Of a stretch of DNA of 8,308 bases, positions 1 to 5,784 are shown in pieces. This DNA comes from CAYPZL01 sp964415045. Its GTDB lineage: Bacteria; Planctomycetota; Phycisphaerae; Sedimentisphaerales; Anaerobacaceae. The stretch is from contig CAYPZL010000222.1 in the NCBI GenBank assembly GCA_964415045.1, forward strand, positions 1 to 8,308. Direction: 5' to 3'. Each line of letters opens with the position of its first letter. The stretch's first letter is position 1. The position numbers and the translations under genes are program-made. The notes beneath the pieces were generated by a model. That model ran no database searches. It had not been told where the DNA came from and saw only the letters and a list, made by a program, of their open reading frames with translations.

Positions 1-17
1 GGCCCCTTTTAGGGGCC
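1..17. repeat. Perfect hairpin at left edge (terminator-like or mobile-element end)
   Basis: A perfect 6-bp stem (GGCCCC / GGGGCC) closes a TTTTA loop. On the plus strand it is followed by TTCCTC, too weak a T-tract for a confident intrinsic terminator. It sits 8 bases before a second, stronger hairpin. It could be the terminator of a gene left of the window, or the end structure of an IS200/IS605-like or REP element. Only the hairpin itself is seen directly. Confidence 0.5.
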
Positions 18-25
18 TTCCTCAT

Positions 26-46
26 ACCACCGGCTATGCCGGTGGT
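26..46. repeat. Strong 9-bp-stem hairpin, IS200/IS605-end-like or REP-like
   Basis: The arms ACCACCGGC and GCCGGTGGT are perfect complements around a TAT loop. The hairpin is followed by CTTGATTGACT, not by a T-run, so a simple terminator is unlikely. Small hairpins of this kind at the edge of a gene-free stretch are typical of the ends of IS200/IS605-family elements and of REP sequences handled by Y1 tyrosine transposases. No transposase gene is visible here; if there is one, it would lie left of the window. The assignment is inference. Confidence 0.5.
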
Positions 47-545
47 CTTGATTGACTGCCCTGCGACATTGGCTTTGCGCACACAGAACCGGGCATTCAT
101 TCGGCGCAGCATCGACAAGGAGCACCGCTGGGGAGCATTATCACTCCCCGGTAGTCGCTTGGCAAGGAAAAATGGCTGGGGAACTGCGGTTTCTCTATGG
201 CCTCAGCCTGTGGATTTGACTATTCCTGATTTTCGATTGCCATTGCTTTCGCTCTGATGGTCCGCGTACTCCGTGAATTCGGGGGGGTGTGTCATACATT
301 TCGAATGAATCTGCTCTGGGCTCTGCAGGTCTATAGTCGGCCGCACGTGGCGCGTGCTCTCTAACATGGGAGATCGCCTCTTTACTGTACTCCTCGCACT
401 GACAAAGTCAAATCCACGGCAAGCTCGTGCAAATCTGTGTCTAGCGGCTACCTGTCCCGGTCCACGGCCGTTCATCTGTGGTTTTAGAGCCGTGACCAGC
501 GTGTTGCGAAAAGACGCCGGCGGGCCAGGAGTGCCGGATGTGTGG
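47..545. other. Gene-free stretch with two further inverted repeats
   Basis: No reading frame here has a good ribosome binding site, a recognisable protein motif or planctomycete-like coding character; the short open frames overlap each other on both strands. Two structures are visible. A hairpin at about 128-151 has a GGGGAG/CTCCCC core around an 8-base loop. A longer inverted repeat at 459-497 pairs GGT-CACGGC with GCCGTG-ACC, with one bulged base and a loop of about 20 bases. No tRNA arms or CRISPR-type periodic repeats were seen. The stretch could be a decayed mobile-element end, or an untranslated or structured RNA region. Confidence 0.5.
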
Positions 546-573
546 TTGAAGAAGCCGATGGGGGCGGTATACT
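546..573 (+). promoter_or_regulatory. Sigma70-like promoter for the membrane protein gene
   Basis: TTGAAG (546-551) and TATACT (568-573) are separated by 16 bp; they match the consensus hexamers at 4/6 and 5/6. Transcription would start near 580, giving a leader of about 60 bases. The leader opens with a small hairpin (TCCTT/AAGGA, 581-595) and ends in a purine-rich ribosome binding site. Planctomycete promoter rules are less well known than those of E. coli, so this is a sequence match only. Confidence 0.45.
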
Positions 574-642
574 TTAGCTTTCCTTGTTGGAAGGAACAGG
601 AGAGGGGTGGAAACTCGCCGGTAGGGCAGGGAGGACATGCGG

Positions 643-2214
643 ATGGTTGATGCTGGGAAACGGGGCGGTCGTCATATGCTGGTCGGCGTCGTTCTGGCGG
701 GGGTGGTGATGTCGCTGGGATGGGGCATTCGGGGCGATTACGGGCACGAGGCTGGCGCGATGGTTCCGGGGGCGCTGGTGGGTCTGGCGGTGTGTTTGGT
801 GTCGGGGCGGGCGGACTGGTGGCGGCGGGCGGGGATCATGGGCCTGTGCGGGGCGCTCGGCTGGGCTTTTGGCGGACAGATGAGCTACGGACGCGTCATC
901 GGGTACACGGCGAGCTCGTCGCTGCTCGACGTCTACTATGGCTATGCCTCGCTGCTGCTGATCGGCGGCCTGTGGGCGGGCGTCGGTGCCGCCATTTTGA
1001 CCCTGAGCGTCACGTCGCGACGCTCGTACCTGGAGCAGTTCGTCCGGCCGCTGGTGGTCCTGGGTGGGGTCTGGCTGCTGCTGGGCCTGTCCGGCCTGAC
1101 GGAGCGCCTCGTGGAGTGGCAGTACCTGCACGACACCGACTGGGTGGGGGCCTCGTCGGCTCTGGTTGTGGCGGCGGTATGCGCGGTCCTGCTTCCGCGC
1201 GACCGCGGCGCGTGCGTCCTGATCGCGGTGCTGGCGCTGGGCTGGTGGGGGGGCTACCTGGTTCTGACGGGCCTGCTGGGCCTGCACATGACGCCGCCGC
1301 GCAGCGACAACTGGGCCGGCTGCACGGGGCTCTTCGTCGCGCTGGTTCTCTATCTGCTCCGACGCAGAGAAAGGGCGGCGGTGACGCTGGCCGGCTGGGG
1401 CTTCCTCTTCGGCGGCTTGGGCTTTGTGATCGGCGATTTCGCCAACATGCTCGGACGGGCGCAGTGGGGGCCCATCGGGCGATATGAAGCGCTGCAGGGC
1501 CTGGATTATTGGAAATGGATGGAGCAACTGTTCGGCCTGGTGATGGGCCTCGGCGTCGGGACGCTGTTCCTGCGCCGCCTGCGCGGCAAACTGGCCCCTC
1601 CGGCCGAGGACGCGCGGGCCCGCTCGCTCGACGTCGCGGCGCTGCTGTTTCTGCTGATTGTGATGATGTGGCTGAACCTGCTGAAGAACGTGCGGACCTG
1701 GGCCCGGGACGGCCACATCCCGCAGTCCCTCCTCGGTCTCAATGCGCGGTGGTGGTTCCTGTTGGTTGGGGCGGTGCTCTCGGTGGTTATCGTTGTCGCC
1801 GTCGTGCGACACCGCCGGGGACGACTGCCACTGTCGCCGTCGACGGATTTCGGCCGGGCGCAATTGTTGTTTCTCGTCGTGATGTGGATTCCCGTGCTCG
1901 GGGCGTTCACGCAGGCGCTGCCCCGGATGTCGAGCCGGGCCGCGCTGCTCGTTCACATGAGCTTCTGGCTCTGCGCGGGCCTGTGCTCGCTGATCGTCCT
2001 GTCGCTGGGCGGACGAGCCGGAGAGAGCACGACCGAAATGCGAGAGCCCTCGGATACGTCGTGGCGGCTCGGGCGGAGGTACTGGATTGGTATGTGCCTG
2101 TTACCCGTGTTTCTCTACCCGGTGGCGTATCTGACGGTCGCCTCGCACGACGAGCCTCTGCCGGGCAGCCACCTGCGTTTCGCGCCCGCGGCCGAGGCGC
2201 GGGCGGCGTCCTGA
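643..2214 (+). CDS. Polytopic inner-membrane protein of unknown function
   Basis: A 523-residue, strongly hydrophobic protein with roughly 14-15 predicted membrane spans spread along its length (about residues 12-28, 39-55, 62-80, 100-123, 134-151, 167-212, 225-264, 292-310, 331-347, 370-389, 407-454, 481-498). There is no large soluble domain. The most striking motif is GWGIRGDYGHEAGAM near residue 26, with charged R30, D32, H35 and E36 at the end of the first span. Related Gly-Trp motifs recur near residues 73 (GWAFGGQMSYG) and 251 (GWGFLFGG, followed by GDF). Polar residues inside or next to membrane spans suggest a transporter or a membrane enzyme, but I recognise no characterised family. 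I chose the ATG at 643 because GGGAGG (629-634) lies 8 bases upstream. The ATG at 637 is only 2 bases from that site. The ATG at 676, just before the first span, is a third option. The gene converges on the sialidase-like gene, so they are not co-transcribed. Confidence 0.85.
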   Translation: MVDAGKRGGRHMLVGVVLAGVVMSLGWGIRGDYGHEAGAMVPGALVGLAVCLVSGRADWWRRAGIMGLCGALGWAFGGQMSYGRVIGYTASSSLLDVYYGYASLLLIGGLWAGVGAAILTLSVTSRRSYLEQFVRPLVVLGGVWLLLGLSGLTERLVEWQYLHDTDWVGASSALVVAAVCAVLLPRDRGACVLIAVLALGWWGGYLVLTGLLGLHMTPPRSDNWAGCTGLFVALVLYLLRRRERAAVTLAGWGFLFGGLGFVIGDFANMLGRAQWGPIGRYEALQGLDYWKWMEQLFGLVMGLGVGTLFLRRLRGKLAPPAEDARARSLDVAALLFLLIVMMWLNLLKNVRTWARDGHIPQSLLGLNARWWFLLVGAVLSVVIVVAVVRHRRGRLPLSPSTDFGRAQLLFLVVMWIPVLGAFTQALPRMSSRAALLVHMSFWLCAGLCSLIVLSLGGRAGESTTEMREPSDTSWRLGRRYWIGMCLLPVFLYPVAYLTVASHDEPLPGSHLRFAPAAEARAAS

Positions 2215-2216
2215 TG

Positions 2217-3563
2217 TCACTTGCCCTGGAGCCAGTCCTCGGTGAAGCGGACGTGCTTGATGGTCTTGCCCTGCTGATCCTGACGGAAGCTGTAGACGAC
2301 GTGGAGGCTGCCGTCGCGGGCCTGGACGATCGAGGGGTAAGCGGCCGAGAGCGGGCCGTCCGGCTCGTCGCGCTCCAGGTGCCGCGTGTGAGACCATGTT
2401 TTGCCCTCGTCGGTCGAGAGCGACACGGCCAGGCTGTGCCGGCCGTTTTCGGTGTCGTTATACGCGAGGATCCAATGCCCGCTGCGCAATGTCACGATGT
2501 CGGCCCCCGAGCCCGGGTTGGGCAGCTCCGAGTCCCGGACGAGACTCCAGGTGACGCCCTTGTCTTTCGATTCGCTGACGTGCAGTCGCTGGGGCGGCGG
2601 GCCGTTGTCGCGCATGTACGCCACGAGCGTGCCATCGGGCTTGACGGCGATGCTCGGCTGGATATTGCCCGGGCCGACCAGCGGGTCGCTGAACTGCCAG
2701 GTCGCGCCGTTATCGTCGGTGATCGCCATCAGCGAGAAGCTGAACCCGTCGGAGTAGAGCGGGACGATGATCCGCTTGCCGTCGATCAGGACGGCCTTGT
2801 TCTTCGTCTGCCAGCCCATCCGACGGAAGTACGGGTACCCAAGCTCCTTCTCCGTGGATTCGCCGTCGGCCGTGCGGAGCCTGCCCTTGCGCATCATGTC
2901 CTCGCCTCGCGTCTTGCTCAGCAACCTCTCTTTCCAGGTCTTCCACAGCGCTGCGTACGCGGTCGCCTTGATCGGCTCCGCTGCGTAAAGCGTCTCCTTC
3001 ATATACTGTCGGTAGGCGTCAACCTGTCTCTCGACGGATTTGACGAAGCGGTCGCCGGGCTGGATGCCGCGTTCGGCCAGATCGCCCGGCTTGACGTGCA
3101 GCACGTCCTGCCACGTCCAGACCGGCGCACCCGCCTGCCGCCGGCAGTCCTCGCTGATGCGGTACTTCAGCAGGGACGTCTCCCACTGGTTGGCGATCAC
3201 GGTATACCACATCAGCCAGAGCCGATCGCGGGCGTCCAGAAACAGGATCGGATTGATGTCGGGAAAGGCGGGCGTGTCGGCCATCAGGAAGGGCACGCTC
3301 CACGTGGCCGCGCCGGCCTTGCGCCGGGCGCCCATAATCCGCACGTCATCGGCCCAGCGCTCGCCCGAGCCCTGAAACCACGCAGTCAGGAGGTCCCCGT
3401 TGGGCAGCTCGACGATGGTGGACCCATGGACGTGCTCGCTGACCGGGGGGAAGATTTCGAGCGCCTGATACGCCTGGCCTGCGTCAAGCGCGGCCGCACC
3501 GGATACGATCAGAAGGATACATGCGAGGAGCCGCCAGCCGCCCGGGAGGATCGTACACCGCAT
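2217..3563 (-). CDS. Secreted BNR/Asp-box sialidase-superfamily protein
   Basis: A 448-residue protein with a signal peptide at residues 1-25 (basic MRCTILPGGWR, then LLACILLIVSGAAA), so it is exported. The mature part begins with HVHGSTIVELPNGDLLTAWF (residues 44-63), typical of the BNR_2/exo-alpha-sialidase-like beta-propellers common in Planctomycetota and Bacteroidota. Three Asp-boxes of the form S/T-x-D-x-G-x-T-W occur at residues 282-289, 332-339 and 383-390. A charged, helical-looking segment at about 155-235 interrupts the propeller. This fold covers sialidases and other glycosidases or lyases, and I cannot assign the Arg triad or the catalytic Tyr/Glu/Asp with certainty, so the substrate is open. 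An earlier in-frame start exists at 3629, but the ATG at 3561-3563 is preferred: it is followed at once by the signal peptide and is preceded by AAGGA with 8-base spacing. The gene has its own promoter. Its stop lies 2 bp from that of the convergent membrane protein gene. Confidence 0.88.
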   Translation of the reverse strand: MRCTILPGGWRLLACILLIVSGAAALDAGQAYQALEIFPPVSEHVHGSTIVELPNGDLLTAWFQGSGERWADDVRIMGARRKAGAATWSVPFLMADTPAFPDINPILFLDARDRLWLMWYTVIANQWETSLLKYRISEDCRRQAGAPVWTWQDVLHVKPGDLAERGIQPGDRFVKSVERQVDAYRQYMKETLYAAEPIKATAYAALWKTWKERLLSKTRGEDMMRKGRLRTADGESTEKELGYPYFRRMGWQTKNKAVLIDGKRIIVPLYSDGFSFSLMAITDDNGATWQFSDPLVGPGNIQPSIAVKPDGTLVAYMRDNGPPPQRLHVSESKDKGVTWSLVRDSELPNPGSGADIVTLRSGHWILAYNDTENGRHSLAVSLSTDEGKTWSHTRHLERDEPDGPLSAAYPSIVQARDGSLHVVYSFRQDQQGKTIKHVRFTEDWLQGK

Positions 3564-3600
3564 CGTTGCCGTCCTTTCAACGTCAGTTCCGAACGCAGAG

Positions 3601-3629
3601 ATTATACCAGGGGCGTACGTATACGTCAC
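3601..3629 (-). promoter_or_regulatory. Extended -10 promoter of the sialidase-like gene
   Basis: On the minus strand a perfect TATAAT (complement of 3601-3606) is preceded by TGG, giving the extended form TGnTATAAT. A -35-like GTGACG (complement of 3624-3629, 4/6 to consensus) lies 17 bp upstream. The start would be near 3594, leaving about 30 bases of leader that contain the AAGGA site. The promoter lies between the sialidase-like and pseudopilin-like genes, so the sialidase-like gene can be expressed on its own. Confidence 0.6.
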
Positions 3630-3634
3630 CCTGG
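3607..3634. promoter_or_regulatory. Dyad overlapping the sialidase promoter (candidate operator)
   Basis: Perfect 6-bp arms CCAGGG (3607-3612) and CCCTGG (3629-3634) flank 16 bp that contain a perfect 10-bp palindrome, ACGTATACGT (3617-3626). The dyad fills the -10/-35 spacer and covers the -35 box, where a bound dimeric regulator would block RNA polymerase. The symmetry is seen directly. The operator role is inferred, and no regulator gene is visible in the window. Confidence 0.4.
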
Positions 3635-3674
3635 AAGGCGAGGCGAGAGATGTGTCGCGCGGCGCTGCGTGCGA

Positions 3675-4457
3675 TTACCATTTCGGGGGCACGCCGCCGC
3701 TGGGCCAGCTCAGCACGAAAGTATTGCCGGGCGGGTAGGCGGAAACCGTCTCGACGTGCCCGTCGACGAACACGGCATTGCATTGGCCCTTGTCGAGATC
3801 CCCGCTGGGGGCCCGGTGGAACGTGGCGAAGCAGTCGGTCTGGCAGTCCGGCGTAGACCGCAGGTTGTTGTCGTTGATCCCGGCGCGACTCAGGCCCGGA
3901 ATCGCCCAGGAGTTCTCCTCGGCGAAGTAGAACACCCTGGCGGGGTTCTTCACCTGCGATTCCAGTCGAAGGTTCTCGATGCTGGTCCGATACTGCTGCG
4001 GCACCGCATTCCAGGCGTCGCCGTTGAGATAGGAGTTCATCGTGTAGCCGTACTGGGGCTCGACCGGGATGGGGCTCCCCCCGCAGCGCTGGCAGCCCAT
4101 CCGCCTGGCCACGACGTCGAAGGCGGGACAAAGGTGGATGTCGAGACCTTTGAGGTAGTCCCACATGACGCCGGCCAATTCGGGATGCCGGTCCAGATTG
4201 TTGCTGGCGTCGTGCCAGTTGCAGTTCACGCCGCCGCGGTTATAGAGCCACTTGAACGAATAAGGGAATTCTCCGTCGTTGTCGTCGGAATACATGCGTC
4301 CGGCGTAACCGTAGTTGCGCAGGTTCGACATGCACCGGGTAAAACGCGCCTGTTCCTTGACCTTTTGCAGCCCGGGCATGAGAATGGCCAGCAGAATGGC
4401 GATGATGGCGATGACAACGAGAAGCTCGATGAGGGTGAACCCAGTCCGGCGGCACAT
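3675..4457 (-). CDS. Pseudopilin-like protein with type II secretion/type IV pilin leader
   Basis: A 260-residue protein with a class III (prepilin) signal: a short basic MCRRTG leader, the expected cleavage after G6, then FTLIELLVVIAIIAIL and a single hydrophobic helix to about residue 30. Prepilin peptidase would cleave and methylate it. Downstream comes the usual planctomycete pattern: ARFTRCMSNLRNYG, then YSDDNDGEFPY (residues 56-66), an LCP motif (109-111), a CQRC pair (122-125) and a C-terminal FVDGHVE. This matches the prepilin-like H-X9-DG group that is expanded in Planctomycetota, but here the nearest histidine (H214) is 17 residues before D232-G233. An alternative TTG start at 4475 exists; the ATG at 4455-4457 is preferred because AGGAGG (4464-4469) lies 6 bases upstream. 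No pilus or secretion assembly genes are nearby, so its machinery is encoded elsewhere. Its exact role is unknown. Confidence 0.88.
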   Translation of the reverse strand: MCRRTGFTLIELLVVIAIIAILLAILMPGLQKVKEQARFTRCMSNLRNYGYAGRMYSDDNDGEFPYSFKWLYNRGGVNCNWHDASNNLDRHPELAGVMWDYLKGLDIHLCPAFDVVARRMGCQRCGGSPIPVEPQYGYTMNSYLNGDAWNAVPQQYRTSIENLRLESQVKNPARVFYFAEENSWAIPGLSRAGINDNNLRSTPDCQTDCFATFHRAPSGDLDKGQCNAVFVDGHVETVSAYPPGNTFVLSWPSGGVPPKW

Positions 4458-4628
4458 AATCGTCCTCCTAACCAAAGCTCAGTTTGTTTGGAATTCGGTG
4501 TCACCGTTCAGAATAGCGAAATCCCCCCGCGCATGCCACAATATTTTTCGATTTTTCGTCGGCAATGGGACGGGCGGGGCACGACGCAGGCGCCTCTTGA
4601 AATGGAGTCTCTTGGGCCTATCCGTGAC
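4458..4628. other. Gap between the two pseudopilin-like genes
   Basis: The gap has an excellent ribosome binding site (AGGAGG, 4464-4469) for the downstream minus-strand gene, but no convincing promoter: the best pair, TTGCCG and TATTGT, matches only 4/6 at each box with 16-bp spacing. There is no intrinsic terminator for the upstream gene, because the T-rich stretch at 4542-4558 runs on the wrong strand. Read-through from the second pseudopilin-like gene is therefore plausible. Confidence 0.4.
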
Positions 4629-5390
4629 TTAGTCGGGCAGGCCGATCATCCAGTCGGGCCAGTCCGGCAGCGGGTCGGTCAGGCTGTACTGGCGATGCCA
4701 CTTGAGGTCCCAGAGGCCCTTGAGTCGGACCCTTCGCACGGAGCCGTCCATGAAGCAGACGTTGATCGTGTAGCTGTGACGGTTCAGGCAATAGCGGCCG
4801 AAGCCGGTGTTCGCGCGCGTTTTTTCATCCGGGGGGGCCGGTTCGGTCCGGTCCACCGGTCCGCCGCCCCAGCGCCAGCATTCCAGGAACATGGGGATGT
4901 AGGCCGCTCCCTGCTGGTCGATGCGGCGCCAGGCCCGTTGGTCCGCCAACGGCAGGCCCCATATGTTCGTCACGCCGCGCCGCAGGTCGTAGCACCAGTT
5001 GTTGATGCCGTAGCTGTTGAGGTGCGTCTTGCCGTCGATCTCGCAGCTCCAGGCCATGCGGGCCGGGATGGTTTCTCCTTCGTCGATCGTCTTCGTCGTC
5101 GTCGGGCACAGGCGGACCTTCTCCCCGCCGTCTTCATAGTAGGGCATCATCGGAACGATCCAGGTGCCGCCGCCGGGTGTGGACGACTGCTTCCACACCA
5201 TGAACTTCGTGTCGTTGTCGTGCGTGTAGAGGTAGAACATCTTGCCCCACTGGCTGAGATTGGATTGGCAGACGACGCCCCGCGCCTGGTTCCTCACCTT
5301 TCGCAGGGCAGGCATCAGGATGGCCATCAGCAGGGCAATGATGGCGATGACCACCAGCAATTCGATCAGCGTGAACGCTCTTCGTCGCAT
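4629..5390 (-). CDS. Pseudopilin-like protein with exact H-X9-DG signature
   Basis: A 253-residue protein with the leader MRRRA, probable prepilin-peptidase cleavage between A5 and F6, then FTLIELLVVIAIIALLMAIL as the N-terminal helix. Alanine in place of glycine at -1 is tolerated in many pseudopilins. The body has VCQSNLSQWGKMFYLY followed by HDND, an LCP motif (94-96), and RHSYTINVCFMDGSV, in which H205 and D215-G216 are separated by exactly 9 residues, as in the prepilin-type H-X9-DG domain. The C-terminus is rich in tryptophan (GLWDLKWHRQY, then DWPDWM). The ATG at 5388-5390 is preferred because AAGGAG (5399-5404) is 8 bases upstream and the basic leader follows directly; GTG at 5423 and ATG at 5414 would lengthen the leader. 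It shares only the leader and general layout with its downstream neighbour, so the pair are old paralogues rather than a recent duplication. Confidence 0.88.
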   Translation of the reverse strand: MRRRAFTLIELLVVIAIIALLMAILMPALRKVRNQARGVVCQSNLSQWGKMFYLYTHDNDTKFMVWKQSSTPGGGTWIVPMMPYYEDGGEKVRLCPTTTKTIDEGETIPARMAWSCEIDGKTHLNSYGINNWCYDLRRGVTNIWGLPLADQRAWRRIDQQGAAYIPMFLECWRWGGGPVDRTEPAPPDEKTRANTGFGRYCLNRHSYTINVCFMDGSVRRVRLKGLWDLKWHRQYSLTDPLPDWPDWMIGLPD

Positions 5391-5480
5391 CCGGCAAACT
5401 CCTTCTGTCACCATGCGGCCCACCCCTCCGTCAAGTGCAGCGCAACGTTCGACGGCAGTTACAACCCACGCAACAACCCC

Positions 5481-5510
5481 ATTCTATCCTGCGCCAGGGG
5501 TCCCTGTCAA
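5481..5510 (-). promoter_or_regulatory. Strong sigma70-like promoter for the pseudopilin-like gene(s)
   Basis: On the minus strand a perfect TTGACA (complement of 5505-5510) and TAGAAT (complement of 5481-5486, 5/6) are separated by 18 bp. Transcription would start near 5474, giving a leader of about 84 bases. The leader includes a bulged inverted repeat with arms CCGTC (5428-5432) and GACGG (5451-5455), then the AAGGAG site. It probably drives 4629-5390 and possibly, by read-through, 3675-4457. Confidence 0.6.
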
Positions 5511-5562
5511 ACGAGTTCGCCGCGACGAAAGCGAACGTGTCTGTACTACTAACTCGCAACAA

Positions 5563-5579
5563 CTGGAAATTCCTTCCAG
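5563..5579. repeat. Small perfect hairpin
   Basis: The arms CTGGAA and TTCCAG surround the loop ATTCC. It lies upstream of the pseudopilin promoter. There is no T-run on either side, so a terminator role is unlikely. It may be chance. Confidence 0.3.
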
Positions 5580-5626
5580 ATAGTCTCGGGACGGTGATGC
5601 AAGCTGCGGTAACAAAAGAGATTGGA

Positions 5627-5709
5627 TTTCGCGCGGAGGCGCAGAGGCGCTGAGCTTGAAGAGGTGGTGAAGATTTGGTGTTCTCTGCGTCTCAGCGTCT
5701 CAGCGCGCG
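5627..5709. repeat. Imperfect inverted repeat built of ~9-bp GAGRCGCNGA units
   Basis: The left arm (5630-5654) and the complement of the right arm (5683-5709) both start CGCGCG and then carry alternating GAG-GCGC-AGAG or GAG-ACGC-TGAG units. They match at about 21 of 25 positions with a 2-base gap, and two of the mismatches would be G-U pairs in RNA. The 28-base centre is AG-rich. Intergenic elements of this CGCAGAGRCGCAGAG / CTCTGCGTCTCTGCG type recur in many bacterial genomes, and I recognise the style from general knowledge. It is probably a dispersed non-coding repeat. Confidence 0.6.
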
Positions 5710-5722
5710 TGCATATTTGGTT

Positions 5723-5737
5723 CCGGCCGAAGGCCGG
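5723..5737. repeat. Perfect 6-bp hairpin with C-GAA-G triloop
   Basis: The arms CCGGCC and GGCCGG close a GAA loop. The C-GAA-G triloop is known to make unusually stable mini-hairpins in single-stranded DNA. The same triloop appears in the REP-like unit 60 bases to the right. It is not followed by a T-run. Confidence 0.5.
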
Positions 5738-5784
5738 GCTGGGCAGTCTTTCGGGCACCATTGTCTTGGGCTCTGGACAGCTAC

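Noticed and set aside
36..475. Short frames in the left region (36-257 plus, 203-475 minus)
   Set aside because: No ribosome binding site, no domain, mutually overlapping, and the first one begins inside a hairpin.
574..1956. A 460-codon minus-strand frame opposite the membrane protein gene
   Set aside because: The translation is almost entirely Arg, Gln, His and Pro, as expected for the complement of a hydrophobic high-GC gene. The plus-strand frame has membrane spans and a ribosome binding site.
4542..4558. T-rich stretch as intrinsic terminator of the 4629-5390 gene
   Set aside because: The T-tracts are on the plus strand, while the gene is transcribed from the minus strand, and no GC-rich hairpin precedes them in the right orientation.
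1509..5552. A 1347-codon open frame on the plus strand across four genes
   Set aside because: It runs antisense to the sialidase-like and both pseudopilin-like genes and overlaps the membrane protein gene. Its translation is low-complexity, rich in Arg, Ala, Val and Pro, without domains. High GC and strong codon bias on the opposite strand explain the lack of stops.
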